A DNA stretch of 64,000 nt from Mycobacterium colombiense. GTDB lineage: Bacteria; Actinomycetota; Actinomycetes; Mycobacteriales; Mycobacteriaceae. The notes under the pieces were generated by a model. That model saw only the letters and a program-made list of their open reading frames with translations, had not been told where the DNA came from and did no database searches. Location: positions 62,001-126,000 of the forward strand of contig NZ_MBEI01000079.1 in the NCBI RefSeq assembly GCF_001953985.1, given 5' to 3'. Position numbers and translations under genes: made by a program. Below are positions 22,660 through 37,911 of this stretch, piece after piece (the first letter of the stretch is position 1; every line of letters begins with the position of its first letter).

Positions 22660-23838
22660 ATGGCCGAGATCGTGCTGGACCATGTCAGCAAGAGTTACCC
22701 CGACGGCGCGACGGCGGTGCACGACCTGACCCTCACCATCGCCGACGGCGAATTCCTGATCCTGGTGGGCCCTTCGGGCTGCGGCAAGACCACGACGCTG
22801 AACATGATCGCCGGGCTCGAGGACATCTCGTCCGGCGAACTGCGCATCGGCGGCGAACGGGTGAACGACAAGGCGCCCAAAGACCGTGACATCGCAATGG
22901 TGTTCCAGTCGTATGCGCTGTACCCGCACATGACGGTGCGGCAGAACATCGCCTTTCCGCTGACGCTGGCCAAGATGAAGAAGCCCGAGATCGCCCAGAA
23001 GGTCGAGGAAACGGCGAAAACCCTTGACCTGACCGAACTTCTGGACCGCAAACCATCGCAGCTGTCGGGCGGGCAGCGGCAGCGGGTGGCGATGGGTCGC
23101 GCCATCGTGCGCCATCCCAAGGCGTTTCTGATGGACGAGCCGCTGTCGAACCTGGACGCGAAGCTGCGGGTGCAGATGCGCGGTGAGATCGCCCGGCTGC
23201 AGAAGCGACTGGGCACCACGACGGTCTACGTCACCCACGATCAGACCGAGGCCATGACGCTGGGCGACCGCGTGGTGGTGATGCATTCCGGTGTCGCGCA
23301 ACAGATCGGCACCCCCGACGAGCTCTACGATCAGCCGGCCAACCTGTTCGTCGCCGGCTTCATCGGCTCGCCGGCCATGAACTTCTTCCCGGCCACGCCG
23401 ACGCCCGGTGGGCTCAAGCTGCCGTTCGGTGAGGTGATGTTGACGCCGGAGGTCCAAGAGGTGATCGGGCAGCATCCGGTGCCCGCGAACGTCATCGTCG
23501 GTGTGCGGCCCGAGCATCTGTCCGACGCCTCGCTGATCGACGGCTACCAGCGCATCAGGGCGCTGACGTTCGAGGTGAAGGTCGACCTGGTCGAATCGCT
23601 GGGCGCGGACAAGTACGTCTACTTCTCCACCGCGGCGTGGGCCGCCCACTCAACCCAGTTGGACGAGCTGGCCGCGGAGTCTGACGCCCACGAAAACCAG
23701 TTCGTGGCAAGGGTTCCCGCCGAATCAAAGGCGGCCATCGGGCAGTCGATCGAGCTGGCGTTCGACACCAGCAAGCTGGTGGTCTTCGATGCCGACTCGG
23801 GAGCGAACCTCACCATCGCGCCGTCGGGGACACCGTGA
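22660..23838 (+). CDS. sugC: Trehalose ABC importer ATPase SugC
   Basis: MalK-type ATPase of 392 residues. Walker A is GPSGCGKT (37-44), the signature [14 protein letters not shown], Walker [13 protein letters not shown] and the switch His [11 protein letters not shown]. The C-terminal regulatory OB-fold domain ([14 protein letters not shown]...) is present, so activity may be regulated as in MalK. It ends by overlapping the start of a suppressor-of-fused-domain gene (GTGA, 23835-23838), which adds a fifth coupled member to the importer operon. Confidence 0.95.
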   Translation: MAEIVLDHVSKSYPDGATAVHDLTLTIADGEFLILVGPSGCGKTTTLNMIAGLEDISSGELRIGGERVNDKAPKDRDIAMVFQSYALYPHMTVRQNIAFPLTLAKMKKPEIAQKVEETAKTLDLTELLDRKPSQLSGGQRQRVAMGRAIVRHPKAFLMDEPLSNLDAKLRVQMRGEIARLQKRLGTTTVYVTHDQTEAMTLGDRVVVMHSGVAQQIGTPDELYDQPANLFVAGFIGSPAMNFFPATPTPGGLKLPFGEVMLTPEVQEVIGQHPVPANVIVGVRPEHLSDASLIDGYQRIRALTFEVKVDLVESLGADKYVYFSTAAWAAHSTQLDELAAESDAHENQFVARVPAESKAAIGQSIELAFDTSKLVVFDADSGANLTIAPSGTP

Positions 23839-24422
23839 CACAGGATCAGGTGCGGGCGCATCTGCGGGCTCACTTCACCGACCCCGAGCCCGATGCGGCG
23901 AGCGTGACCTTTCTGGGCACCGAGACCATCGAGGTGCTGCGTTTCCGCGAGCCGGACGGCACGGTGTACTACGTCACGCTGGGCTGCTCGCGCCACCCGA
24001 TGACCGAACCGACGCTGGATCTGGCCGACCCGGTGCGCGGTCCGCGCGCCGAGGTCGTGCTGCGGCTGCGCGATCCCGGCACGGTCTCCGGCATCGCGCG
24101 CAGCCTGGCGATCCTGGCGGCCGCGCCTGCCGTCGACGGTGTGGTGCTGTGCGCCGACGCGCTGGTGGACCTCGGCTCGCCGCTGTGGGCGTCCCCGTCG
24201 TCGCGGGTGCCGTTCACCGCTGTCCTGTTGGGCCGCAGCGGGATTGACGATCTGGCGCTGGACCCGCCCCGCGACCCGGTGCAGTTCCTGTCGGCCACGC
24301 CCATCACCGCGACCGAAGCCGCGTGGGTGCGGCTCAAGGGCGCCGAGGCGATGCGTCAGGCGTGGGACAACGACGGCGTCGACGTGCTGGATCCGAATCG
24401 CCCTGCCGCACAGCCCCGTTGA
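23835..24422 (+). CDS. Suppressor-of-fused (SUFU) domain protein
   Basis: A 195-residue soluble protein with the features of the bacterial SUFU domain: [26 protein letters not shown], a central [19 protein letters not shown] helix and the C-terminal [22 protein letters not shown], where the family has its QFLxxxPIT..E segment. The bacterial function is unknown; some family members occur as immunity proteins of polymorphic toxins. It is translationally coupled to sugC, and I recall no equivalent there in H37Rv, where corA directly follows sugC. No toxin partner is seen nearby. Confidence 0.78.
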   Translation: MTQDQVRAHLRAHFTDPEPDAASVTFLGTETIEVLRFREPDGTVYYVTLGCSRHPMTEPTLDLADPVRGPRAEVVLRLRDPGTVSGIARSLAILAAAPAVDGVVLCADALVDLGSPLWASPSSRVPFTAVLLGRSGIDDLALDPPRDPVQFLSATPITATEAAWVRLKGAEAMRQAWDNDGVDVLDPNRPAAQPR

Positions 24423-24428
24423 CGCCCG

Positions 24429-25535
24429 CTAAAGCCAGTTGTTGCGCCGGAACTGAAAGTAGAGGCCCACGCACGAGACGACCATCAGGGCCATGATTCC
24501 CGGGTATCCCCACGTCCAGTCCAGCTCGGGCATGAAATGGAAGTTCATCCCGTAGATGGCGGCGACCATGGTGGGCACCGCCAAGATACCGGCCCAGGCC
24601 GCCATCTTGCGCATGTCGTTGTTCTGCTGCATCCCGACGCGGGCCAGTGCCGCCTGGATCAGCGAGTTGAGCATGTCGTCGTAGCTGGCGATCTGGTCGG
24701 CGGCCTCGGAGTGGTGGTCGGCCACGTCGCGCAGATAGCGCCGCACCTCTTTGGAGATCACGTCCTTGTTGTCCATCTGGATGCGATGGAACGCGGCCGA
24801 CAGCGGGTTGACGCAGCGGCGCAGTTCGACCACCTCTCGCTTGAGCAGGTAGATCGGCTCGACGTCGATCTTGCTGCCGGGGGCGAACGCCAGCCCCTCG
24901 ATGCTGTCGATGTCGGACAGCATCAAACCGCTCACCTCGAGGTAGTGGTCCACCACATGGTCGGCAATCGCGTGCATCACCGCGAAGGGGCCCAACTGCA
25001 TCTGCTCGGGGTCGCCGTCCATCCGCTTGCGCACGTCGGACAGCCCGCCGTGTTCGCCGTGGCGGACCGTGACCACGAAATCCTTGCCGACGAAGACCAT
25101 GATCTCGCCGGTCTCGACGATCTCGCGGGCCAGCACCACCGATTCGTGGGGCACGTAGTTTACGGTCTTGAGGACCAGGAACAAGGTGTCGTCGTAGCGC
25201 TCGACCTTGGGCCGCTGGTGGGCGCACACCGCGTCTTCCACGGCCAGCGGGTGCAGCCCGAACACGTCGGCCACTTCCTGCATCTCGGACTGGCTCGGTT
25301 CGCGTAAGCCGACCCAGACGAAGCCGTCGTGCCCCAGCGTCTCGATCTCGCGCACTTTATCCAGTGCGGCCGCGTAGCCGAGTTTGCCGGGCAACCGGTG
25401 GCCGTCGGCGTAGACGGCGCAGTCGACCAGCGTCTCCTTGGGCGGCTCGGGGGCCGGGCTGGGCTTGGGGTGCGGTTCGTGCGCGAGCGGCCGAAGCGCT
25501 TCGGGCAATGCGTCGAATCCTTGGAACACATCCAC
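24429..25535 (-). CDS. corA: CorA-family Mg2+/Co2+ transporter
   Basis: A 368-residue CorA/2-TM-GxN channel. It has a large cytoplasmic funnel domain, then two C-terminal helices with the selectivity motif GMN at 329-331 (YGMNFHFMPELDW) and the basic end FRRNNWL. The N-terminal 35 residues are Pro-rich. The ATG at 25535 has a strong AGGAGG 5 nt upstream, unlike many genes here that seem leaderless. It converges on the sugC/SUFU unit with a 6-bp gap. Confidence 0.94.
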   Translation of the reverse strand: MDVFQGFDALPEALRPLAHEPHPKPSPAPEPPKETLVDCAVYADGHRLPGKLGYAAALDKVREIETLGHDGFVWVGLREPSQSEMQEVADVFGLHPLAVEDAVCAHQRPKVERYDDTLFLVLKTVNYVPHESVVLAREIVETGEIMVFVGKDFVVTVRHGEHGGLSDVRKRMDGDPEQMQLGPFAVMHAIADHVVDHYLEVSGLMLSDIDSIEGLAFAPGSKIDVEPIYLLKREVVELRRCVNPLSAAFHRIQMDNKDVISKEVRRYLRDVADHHSEAADQIASYDDMLNSLIQAALARVGMQQNNDMRKMAAWAGILAVPTMVAAIYGMNFHFMPELDWTWGYPGIMALMVVSCVGLYFQFRRNNWL

Positions 25536-25720
25536 CTCCTATCAAGCGCAAATCCGCTCCGGGCGGTGGTCCATGGTACGCGTCCCGGCTGTTCGAAGCG
25601 CGACGATCAGGTGTCGGGAAAGCCCTGGTAGCGGACCGGGGATCGGCGGCGGAGAAGAGTGCGCTAGTTTCGAGCCGAACCCGGAATCTGCACGAACATC
25701 TCCACAAGGAGTAAATCGAC

Positions 25721-26710
25721 GTGAGCGCAAGTCCTCTCAAGGTCGCCGTCACCGGCGCCGCCGGCCAGATCGGCTACAGCCTGTTGTTCCGCCTGGCGAG
25801 TGGCTCGCTGCTGGGCCCCGACCGCCCGATCGAGCTGCGTCTCCTGGAGATCGAACCCGCGCTCAAGGCGCTCGAGGGCGTCGTGATGGAGCTGGACGAC
25901 TGCGCGTTCCCGTTGCTGTCCGGCGTCGAGATCGGCGCGGACGCGAACAAGATCTTCGACGGCGTGAACCTGGCGCTGCTGGTCGGCGCGCGGCCGCGCG
26001 GGCCGGGCATGGAGCGCAGCGACCTGCTGGAGGCCAACGGCGCGATCTTCACCGCGCAGGGCAAGGCGCTCAACTCCGTCGCCGCCGACGACGTCCGCAT
26101 CGGCGTGACCGGCAACCCGGCCAACACCAACGCGCTGATCGCGCTGAGCAACGCCCCCGACATCCCCAAGGAGCGGTTCTCCGCGCTGACCCGCCTGGAC
26201 CACAACCGGGCGATCTCGCAGCTGGCCCAGAAGACCGGCGCCAAGGTCACCGACATCAAGAAGATGACGATCTGGGGCAACCACTCGGCCACCCAGTACC
26301 CCGACATCTTCCACGCCGAGGTGGGTGGCAAGAACGCCGCCGAGGTGGTCAACGACCAGAACTGGATCGAGAACGACTTCATCCCGACCGTCGCCAAGCG
26401 CGGTGCGGCGATCATCGACGCGCGCGGCGCCTCCTCGGCCGCCTCGGCCGCGTCGGCCACCGTGGATGCTGCCCGTTCCTGGCTGCTGGGCAGCCCGGAC
26501 GGTGACTGGGTGTCGATGGCGGTCTACTCCGACGGCTCCTACGGGGTGCCCGAGGGCATCGTGTCGTCGTTCCCGGTGACCACCAAGGACGGCAACTGGT
26601 CGATCGTGCAGGGGCTGGAGATCGACGAGTTCTCCCGCGGCCGGATCGACAAGACCACCGCCGAGCTGGTCGACGAGCGCGCCGCCGTCACGGAGCTCAA
26701 GCTGATCTAG
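25721..26710 (+). CDS. mdh: Malate dehydrogenase
   Basis: NAD-dependent TCA-cycle enzyme of 329 residues, identical in length to M. tuberculosis Mdh. The Rossmann motif [12 protein letters not shown] begins at residue 11, the proton-relay Asp is D160 (RLDHNRA) and the catalytic His is H188 ([10 protein letters not shown]). Arg residues [11 protein letters not shown] close the active site. The start is GTG 25721 with AAGGAG 9 nt upstream. It is followed by a malic enzyme gene. Confidence 0.97.
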   Translation: MSASPLKVAVTGAAGQIGYSLLFRLASGSLLGPDRPIELRLLEIEPALKALEGVVMELDDCAFPLLSGVEIGADANKIFDGVNLALLVGARPRGPGMERSDLLEANGAIFTAQGKALNSVAADDVRIGVTGNPANTNALIALSNAPDIPKERFSALTRLDHNRAISQLAQKTGAKVTDIKKMTIWGNHSATQYPDIFHAEVGGKNAAEVVNDQNWIENDFIPTVAKRGAAIIDARGASSAASAASATVDAARSWLLGSPDGDWVSMAVYSDGSYGVPEGIVSSFPVTTKDGNWSIVQGLEIDEFSRGRIDKTTAELVDERAAVTELKLI

Positions 26711-26790
26711 CGGCGATCGCGAGCCCCGCGGGCGCCCCTGGATCGGCAGTGAGACCACCTCACCAATTAGGGCTACTAACGGGTAGTCAG

Positions 26791-26803
26791 TACCCTGAAG
26801 CGC
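26791..26803 (+). promoter_or_regulatory. Putative leaderless promoter and palindrome before malic enzyme
   Basis: TACCCT (26791-26796) precedes the GTG start at 26804 by 7 nt. It forms the right arm of a perfect inverted repeat, GGGTA-GTCAG-TACCC (26781-26795), so a regulator could bind directly over the -10. Confidence 0.5.
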
Positions 26804-28008
<1,205 letters not shown>

Positions 28009-28012
<4 letters not shown>

Positions 28013-28878
28013 GAATCGGCAGGCTGGCGGTGTCGCTGCTCGCCGCCGCACTGACCGTCGCCGGTTGCGCGACCGATACCGGCGACCGTCGTGCCCGTGC
28101 CGAGGTGGTGGTCGGATCCCGGCCTGACGCCGATTCGGCCCTGCTGGCCGGCGTGTACGTCGCCGCCCTGCGGTCCTACGGGTTCGGCGCGCGCGCCGCG
28201 ACCGCGGCCGACCCGAAGCCGCAATTGGATTCCGGCGCATTCACCGTCGTGCCCGCGTTCACCGGCCGAACGTTGCAAGCCCTGCAGCCCGGCGCGACGG
28301 CGATGTCGGACAAAGACGTTTACCGCGCGATGATCGCCGCGCTGCCCGAGGGCGTCGTCGCGGGCGACTACACGACGGCCGCCGAGGACAAGCCCGTGTT
28401 GCTGGTGAGCCGGCCCACCGCCAAGGCGTGGGGCGGCAGCGATGTCAGTGCCGACTTGAGCACGCTGCCCAAGCACTGCGACGGCCTCGTCGTCGGGTCC
28501 GTCGCCGGGCACCAGGAGCCGTCGACGGTCGGGTCTTGCCGGCTTCCCGCGCCACGCGAATTCCCGGACGGTGCAACGATGTTCGCCGCGATTCGGGCCG
28601 GGCAACTGACCGCGGGGTGGACCACCACCACGGATCCCGGCACCCCCGGGGACCTGGTCGCGCTGGCCGACGGCAAGCCCGCATTGATCCGCGCCGAGAA
28701 CGTGGCGCCGCTGTATCGCCGCAACGCGCTCAGCGATCGGCAGTTGCTGGCAATCAACGAAGTGGCCGGCGTGCTGGACACCGCGGCCCTGGTCGATATG
28801 CGGCGCCAGGTTGCCAGCGGCGCCGACCCGCAGGCGGTGGCGGGCGGTTGGCTGGCCGAGCATCCCCTCGGCCGCTAG
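28009..28878 (+). CDS. lpqZ: Glycine-betaine/osmoprotectant-binding-type lipoprotein LpqZ
   Basis: A 289-residue lipoprotein with signal peptide and lipobox VAGC (Cys20). The mature part is an OpuAC/ProX-type solute-binding domain (EVVVGSRPDADSALLAGVYVAALRSYGFGA; given by its parts, with FTGRTLQALQPG and VAPLYRRNAL further on). The ligand is probably a quaternary amine, but no permease is encoded nearby, so it may not work as a classical importer. It starts at GTG 28009, coupled to the malic enzyme. Confidence 0.85.
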
Positions 28879-28927
28879 ACCGGGTCCGGGCTGACGGGTC
28901 AGGACTGACGTGCCCCGGCCCTCTTTC

Positions 28928-28943
28928 GCGCGTATCCACGCGC
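28928..28943. terminator. Hairpin between convergent lpqZ and SDR gene
   Basis: A perfect 6-bp stem, GCGCGT/ACGCGC, with a 4-nt loop (ATCC) lies in the 77-bp gap between lpqZ and the convergent short-chain dehydrogenase. A second bulged stem built on CTGAC-GG-GTCAG lies just before it. There is no U tract. Confidence 0.45.
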
Positions 28944-28955
28944 TCATCGACCGGG

Positions 28956-29807
28956 TCAGCGCTTCGGCAGCAACCGGGTGACGAAGTCCTTGACGCGGCT
29001 CATCACGGGCCCGCCCAGCAGTCGGTCGTAGTTCGGCCCGGCGACCCGCACCAACAGGTCCATCGCCTTGACGTCGGGACCGACCAGGACCCGGGGCTGG
29101 TTCTTGCGCACGCCGTCGAGGATCAACTGCGCGGCTCGCTGCGGGGTGGTCTTGGCCTGCTGCTCCTCGAACAGGCTGGCCAGCTCGGCATGGTCGAGTC
29201 CCTCGACGCCGGTCGCGTTGCGGGCGAAGGCGGTTTTGATGCCGCCCGGGTGGACCGTCGTCACCCGCACCGGGTGACCGGCGCGGGCCATCTCCTGATG
29301 CAGCGCCTCGGTGAATCCCCGGACGGCGAACTTGGCCGCGACGTATGCCGCCTGGCCGGGCGCGGAGAACAGGCCGAGCGCGCTCGAGATGTTGATGACG
29401 TGGCCGTCGCCGGAGGCGATCAGGTGCGGCAGGAACGCCTTGGTGCCGTTGACGACACCCCAGTAGTCGACGTCGATCACCCGCTCGATGTCCTTGAACC
29501 GGCTGTCCTCGATGGATCCGATGAACGTGATGCCGGCGTTGTTGTAGATCTGATTGACCTTGCCGAAGTGCACATTCACCGCGTCGGCGTAGGCCAGGAA
29601 GGCCTCGCGCTCGGTGACGTCGAGCCGATCGGACTTGAACGCCGCGCCGATCGCCGTCAGCTGTTCGGCGGTCTGCGCCAGCCCGGCGGTGTCGACATCG
29701 CTGATGGCCACCTTGGCACCCGCCCGGCCCAGCTCGACCGCCAGCGCCTGGCCGATGCCCGAACCCGCGCCGGTGACGACGGCGACCTTGCCGGCGAACG
29801 TATCCAT
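28956..29807 (-). CDS. Short-chain dehydrogenase/reductase, copy 1 (Rv1245c-like)
   Basis: A 283-residue classical SDR. The cofactor motif TGAGSGIG spans 12-19, NNAG is at 89-92, and the catalytic set is S141/S142, Y155 and K159 (YVAAK). D37 after the second strand (AISDVDTAG) suggests NAD(H) preference. The C-terminal extension past 240 (RVLVGPDVKAMDLLVRVAGP) is shared with the adjacent paralogue. The substrate is unknown. GGGAG lies just upstream of the ATG. About three quarters of positions are identical to copy 2. Confidence 0.9.
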   Translation of the reverse strand: MDTFAGKVAVVTGAGSGIGQALAVELGRAGAKVAISDVDTAGLAQTAEQLTAIGAAFKSDRLDVTEREAFLAYADAVNVHFGKVNQIYNNAGITFIGSIEDSRFKDIERVIDVDYWGVVNGTKAFLPHLIASGDGHVINISSALGLFSAPGQAAYVAAKFAVRGFTEALHQEMARAGHPVRVTTVHPGGIKTAFARNATGVEGLDHAELASLFEEQQAKTTPQRAAQLILDGVRKNQPRVLVGPDVKAMDLLVRVAGPNYDRLLGGPVMSRVKDFVTRLLPKR

Positions 29808-29902
29808 GCAAAACTCCCTCGTGCGGGTGACCGCTTGACGCTAATCGTTACCAGCGATGCCGGCTACAGCAGTGCGAAATCGTGAATCGGCGACGCTGAG
29901 AT

Positions 29903-30736
29903 TCACTGCTTGGGCAGCAGCCGGCCCATCACAGGCCCGAAGAGCTGTTGGTAATACGGGCCCGCCACCCGCACCATCACGTCCAGAAGTTTGGCATCCG
30001 TGCCGACCAGGACCCGGGCCTTCTTCTTGCGCACCGCGTCCAGGATGATCTGGGCGGCGCGTTGCGGGCTGGTCCTGGCGAGCCGCTTGTCGAACAGCTT
30101 GGCGAGTTGTTCGGGGTCGAGCCCCTCGGCGGCGGTGGCGTTGCGCGCGATGGCGGTCTTGATGCCACCGGGGTGCACCGTCGTCACCGCCACGGGGTGG
30201 CCGGCCGCCCCCATCTCCTGCCGCAGCGCCTCGGTGAACCCGCGCACGGCGAACTTGGCCGCGTTGTAGGCCGCCTGCCCGGGCACCGAGAACAGCCCGA
30301 ACACGCTGGACACGTTGACGACGTGCCCGTCGCCGGAGGCGATCAGGTGCGGCAGGAACGCCTTGGTGCCGTTGACGACGCCCCAGAAGTCGACGTCCAT
30401 CACCCGTTCGATGTCCTTGAACTGGCTGATTTCGACGTCGCCGGTGAAGGCGATGCCGGCGTTGTTGTAGATCTGGTTGACCTTGCCGAAGTGCTCCTTG
30501 ACGCCGTCGGCGTAGGCCAGGAACGCCTCGCGCTCGGTCACGTCGAGCCGATCGGACTTGAACGACGCGCCGATCGCCTTCAGTTGTTCCTCGGTGTGGG
30601 CCAGGCCCTCGAGGTCGACGTCGCTGATGGCCACCTTTGCGCCCGAGCGGGCCAACTCCACGGCCAGCGCCTGCCCGATACCCGAACCCGCGCCCGTCAC
30701 CACCGCGACCTTGCCGGCGAACCCTTGCATGAGCAC
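29903..30736 (-). CDS. Short-chain dehydrogenase/reductase, copy 2 (Rv1245c-like)
   Basis: A 277-residue paralogue of the preceding SDR, and the closer match in length to Rv1245c (276 residues). The cofactor motif is TGAGSGIG (14-21) with catalytic Y157 and K161 (YNAAK). Differences from copy 1 cluster in the substrate-side loop (AFTGDVEISQF against TFIGSIEDSRF) and the C-terminal tail, which lacks the MSRVKDFVT segment, so the specificities may differ. The ATG has AAGGAAGGG upstream. In H37Rv I recall the relBE2 toxin-antitoxin pair after the single SDR. Confidence 0.9.
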   Translation of the reverse strand: MLMQGFAGKVAVVTGAGSGIGQALAVELARSGAKVAISDVDLEGLAHTEEQLKAIGASFKSDRLDVTEREAFLAYADGVKEHFGKVNQIYNNAGIAFTGDVEISQFKDIERVMDVDFWGVVNGTKAFLPHLIASGDGHVVNVSSVFGLFSVPGQAAYNAAKFAVRGFTEALRQEMGAAGHPVAVTTVHPGGIKTAIARNATAAEGLDPEQLAKLFDKRLARTSPQRAAQIILDAVRKKKARVLVGTDAKLLDVMVRVAGPYYQQLFGPVMGRLLPKQ

Positions 30737-30836
30737 CCTTCCTTATCGGCACGTTTTGCGTCGAGGCTAGCCGGTACCAGCGGTCCCTGATACCCGTGGG
30801 TCGCAGAACCCTGCCCGGCTCAGTCCCCGTCGCCGG

Positions 30837-34472
<3,636 letters not shown>

Positions 34473-34659
34473 GACCGCAGTTCGCCTCAATCCTTCTGTT
34501 CCGCAAGCGCATTCCCGTGGCGCCTGCACCCTTGTCGGCCCCGGGGGACCGAACACCTCACACCCAGGGCGGTACCCATTGTTCCGCCCTATAAAGGCTA
34601 ACCTTTCGCCGCCGATCCGCCAGGTTGACCGGGGGGCATGAGGACGGCCGCGGGTTGGG

Positions 34660-35439
34660 CTAGCCGGCTTCGTGGATCGGGCGCACCAGATGCAGCGCAC
34701 GGGGCCAGCGCACCGGCGGGGCGCCGAACGCCCTGTTGGCGTTGCGGATCATCTTCTTGCCGGCGAGATAGTTGCCGACGGCGCCCACCACGACCCCGAT
34801 TCCGACCGGCAGCAGTTTGCCGAACAGCAGCGCGCCGCGCCGCACGGTGTACTTGCGGACCGCCGACTTGAGCAGCCGCGAGTTCAGCTTCGACATCGAC
34901 GACAGCGGCAGGGCGGCCAGGCTCTCGGAGATCCAGCCGCCGTTGGTGCGGCGCGGGCCGATCAACTGGGCGACGGCGTGCTCGCTGTTGTCACCGGCGA
35001 GGACCGCCAGCACCAGCGCGCGGCGCCGTTCCCGGTGATCGGCCGGAATGTCGTAGACCACCGCCGTCGCCAGCACGAAGAACGCGGTGGCCTCCAAGAA
35101 TGTCACCGTTTCCGCGGCCGCCGCGGACAGGGCGCTGATCGTGCCGATGCCGGGAACGGTCGCGGCGGCCCCCACGGCAACGCCGCCGGCCGTCACGATG
35201 GCCAGGTATCGCTTCTGCAGCTTGGCCATGATCTCGGCCGGGCCGCCATTGGGGTGCGCGTTGCGCAGGCGGGTCACATAGGCCTCGGCGGCCGGGCCCT
35301 GTATCCACGAGCTCCGCTCGATGACCTGCGCCAACGCTCGCGCGGACATCTTGGGTCGACCGCTCTTGGCGGGCGGCTGCTGTCCAGCGTTGGACATGGT
35401 GAAGAACCCGTTCGGCGACCTTTTCCGTCGAGCCCGCAT
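34660..35439 (-). CDS. Conserved membrane-associated protein (Rv1249c-like)
   Basis: A 259-residue protein with hydrophobic, Ala/Gly-rich segments at about 78-100 ([21 protein letters not shown]) and 108-128, plus a Gly/Val hairpin at about 212-228 ([19 protein letters not shown]). The glycine-zipper look resembles EcsC-like or pore-associated families, but I cannot assign a function. The ATG at 35439 is preceded by AGGAGAG; a downstream ATG (MSNAGQQ, 35397) lacks one. It is divergent from the MFS exporter, with 271 bp between them that hold presumed promoters but no feature I can pin down. Confidence 0.75.
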   Translation of the reverse strand: MRARRKRSPNGFFTMSNAGQQPPAKSGRPKMSARALAQVIERSSWIQGPAAEAYVTRLRNAHPNGGPAEIMAKLQKRYLAIVTAGGVAVGAAATVPGIGTISALSAAAAETVTFLEATAFFVLATAVVYDIPADHRERRRALVLAVLAGDNSEHAVAQLIGPRRTNGGWISESLAALPLSSMSKLNSRLLKSAVRKYTVRRGALLFGKLLPVGIGVVVGAVGNYLAGKKMIRNANRAFGAPPVRWPRALHLVRPIHEAG

Positions 35440-35710
35440 ATTTCTCTCCTGCAGATGGCGTTCCCCCAGGCTAACGCGCCGGCGACGAATACTGCCGCGT
35501 TATGCGCCCTGACCGGGTCCTTGGCTGCCGGCCTATTGCCTCACCGGGAATAATCAGGCTGGATGTCAGCGACGGTCCGTGCCGTTCGTCGGTCTTCAGG
35601 CTGCTTTCCGCGCCGCGCGCGTGGTGTATCAGCCGCGTGGGTTGGGCCGGTCGACCAGCCGGGCCGATACGGCTGAACAGCGTCGTCGGGAGCGAAACGA
35701 GGTGGGGTGG

Positions 35711-37699
35711 ATGACCACGCCTACGCCCCGCACGCCCGGGGGAACGGGGCGCGCGGGATCGGGGCCGGCCCGGGCCGCCAACCGCTGGGACTTTTTCACC
35801 CGGAGCTCGCCGCAGTCGCAGAATCCCTGGAACCCGCTCTGGGCGATGATGATCGGCTTCTTCATGATCATGGTCGACTCGACCATCGTCGCGATCGCCA
35901 ACCCGACCATCATGGCTAGCCTGCGCATCGGCTACGACACCGTGGTCTGGGTGACCAGCGCCTACCTGCTGGGGTATGCGGTCGTGTTGCTGGTGGCCGG
36001 GCGCCTGGGCGACCGGTTCGGTCCCAAGAACCTGTACCTGTTCGGCCTGGTCGTGTTCACCGCCTCCTCGGTGTGGTGCGGGCTGGCCGGCAGCGCCGCG
36101 ATGCTGATCGCCGCGCGCGTCGTGCAGGGCGTCGGCGCGGGGCTGCTCACCCCGCAGACCCTGTCGACGATCACCCGGATCTTCCCGTCGGAGCGGCGCG
36201 GCGTCGCGGTGAGCCTGTGGGGTGCCACCGCCGGTGTGGCCAGCCTGGTGGGCCCGCTGGCCGGCGGCGTCCTGGTCGACGGGCTGGGCTGGCAGTGGAT
36301 CTTCTTCGTCAACGTCCCCATCGGCGTCATCGGGCTGGCGTTGGCGTACTGGCTGATTCCGGTGCTGCCCACCCAGTCGCACCGCTTCGACCTGATCGGG
36401 GTCGCGCTGTCCGGCATCGGCATCTTTTTGATCGTGTTCGGGCTGCAGCAGGGGGAGGCCGCGCACTGGCAACCCTGGATCTGGGCGTTGATCGTCGCCG
36501 GCGTCGGGTTCATGACGGCCTTCGCGTTCTGGCAGGCGCTGAACGCCCACGAGCCGCTGATTCCGTTGATCATCTTCGGCGATCGCGACTTCAGCCTGTG
36601 CAACATCGGGGTCGCCATCATCTCGTTCACCGCGACGGCCATGATGCTGCCGCTGACGTTCTACGCGCAGGCCGTGTGCGGGCTGTCGCCGACGCGCTCG
36701 GCCCTGCTGATCGCGCCGATGGCCATCGCCAACGGTGTCTTCGCGCCGTTGGTCGGCAAGATCGTCGACAAATACCACCCGCAACCGGTGCTCGGCTTCG
36801 GCTTCTCCGTGCTGGCGATCGCGCTGACCTGGCTCACCTTCGAGATGTCGCCGACGACACCGATCTGGCGGCTGGCGTTGCCGTTCTTCGTGATGGGTGT
36901 CGGGATGGCGTTCGTGTGGTCGCCGCTGACCGCGACCGCGACGCGTAACCTGCCCCCGCACCTGGCGGGCGCGGGCTCCGCGGTCTACAACTCCGTGCGC
37001 CAACTCGGCGCGGTCCTCGGCAGCGCCGCCATGGCGGCGTTCATGACGTGGCGCATCAGCGCCGAGATGCCGCGGCAGCCGTCCGGGGACGCCGCCGGCG
37101 AGGACGCGCTCGCCCTGCAATTGCCCGGGTTCCTGCGCGAGCCGTTCGCTGCCGCGATGTCGCAGTCGGTGCTGTTGCCGGCGTTCATCACGTTGTTCGG
37201 GATCATCGCCGCACTGTTTCTGGTGGGCACCGTGCCCTGGGCGGGCACGGGCGATGGCCGGGGCGGCGACGATCCGGACCCCGACGATGACCTCGTCGAC
37301 GACGACTATGACGACGATGAGTACGTGGAATTCGTCCTGGTGCGCGAGCCCGAGTTCCAGCGGGGCAGCGATCCCGAGCCGCCCCGGCAGCCAGTCGAAC
37401 GCCCGCGCCCCGCATCCACCGGAGTGCCGCGGCGCGGCCCGGCCGCGCAGGCTCAACCAATCGGCTATGCCCACAACGGGTCTCACGTGGACGGCGGCAA
37501 ACGCCTTCGCCAGGTGGCGGTTCGGCGTCCGCCCAGATCCATGCCGCCCGGTGATCGGCCCACCCGGCCACCGCGCCGCCACCACAACGGATCGGCGGGC
37601 CTGCACTTCACCGACGGTGAATCGCCGCGGGGTTTCCATCACCGCTCCGATCCGGATGACGACCCCACCGGTTCGGGCCGGCACTCGTCAACCGGTTAG
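35711..37699 (+). CDS. MFS drug exporter, DHA2/EmrB type (Rv1250-like)
   Basis: A 662-residue major facilitator with about 14 membrane helices. The N-terminal half shows the DHA2 motifs [18 protein letters not shown], the loop-2/3 motif [12 protein letters not shown] and motif C ([25 protein letters not shown]; given as landmarks). A 150-residue cytoplasmic tail follows: first a strongly acidic stretch ([18 protein letters not shown]), then a basic, Pro/Arg/His-rich stretch. The tail is clearly longer than in the 579-residue Rv1250. ATG 35711 follows GAGGTGGGG. The substrate is unknown. Confidence 0.88.
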   Translation: MTTPTPRTPGGTGRAGSGPARAANRWDFFTRSSPQSQNPWNPLWAMMIGFFMIMVDSTIVAIANPTIMASLRIGYDTVVWVTSAYLLGYAVVLLVAGRLGDRFGPKNLYLFGLVVFTASSVWCGLAGSAAMLIAARVVQGVGAGLLTPQTLSTITRIFPSERRGVAVSLWGATAGVASLVGPLAGGVLVDGLGWQWIFFVNVPIGVIGLALAYWLIPVLPTQSHRFDLIGVALSGIGIFLIVFGLQQGEAAHWQPWIWALIVAGVGFMTAFAFWQALNAHEPLIPLIIFGDRDFSLCNIGVAIISFTATAMMLPLTFYAQAVCGLSPTRSALLIAPMAIANGVFAPLVGKIVDKYHPQPVLGFGFSVLAIALTWLTFEMSPTTPIWRLALPFFVMGVGMAFVWSPLTATATRNLPPHLAGAGSAVYNSVRQLGAVLGSAAMAAFMTWRISAEMPRQPSGDAAGEDALALQLPGFLREPFAAAMSQSVLLPAFITLFGIIAALFLVGTVPWAGTGDGRGGDDPDPDDDLVDDDYDDDEYVEFVLVREPEFQRGSDPEPPRQPVERPRPASTGVPRRGPAAQAQPIGYAHNGSHVDGGKRLRQVAVRRPPRSMPPGDRPTRPPRRHHNGSAGLHFTDGESPRGFHHRSDPDDDPTGSGRHSSTG

Positions 37700-37911
37700 C
37701 GGCCAATTTGCGTCAGTGCGCAACTGTGGCACAAAAGCCGTGTGCAGCAGCGCTTTACCAATCGATATCGCAACCGATGTTCTCGGCTGCCGTCAACCAT
37801 TGTCGTAGTGTTGGTACGGTCAGGGGTGAAGTGCGGGTCGCGCGCAACCTGGCGCTACGAACCCCTCGCCTACAACAGCATTAGGCTCCGGCGGGTCGCG
37901 CGAGGAATAGC
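37700..37911. other. Intergenic region upstream of the amidase gene
   Basis: A 212-bp gap, less GC-rich than its surroundings. A possible -10, TAGGCT, lies at about 37882-37887, with GAGGA (37902-37906) as ribosome site for the GTG at 37912. A 12-bp direct repeat, GCGGGTCGCGCG, occurs at 37833-37844 and 37891-37902. I see no RNA gene or terminator. Confidence 0.4.
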
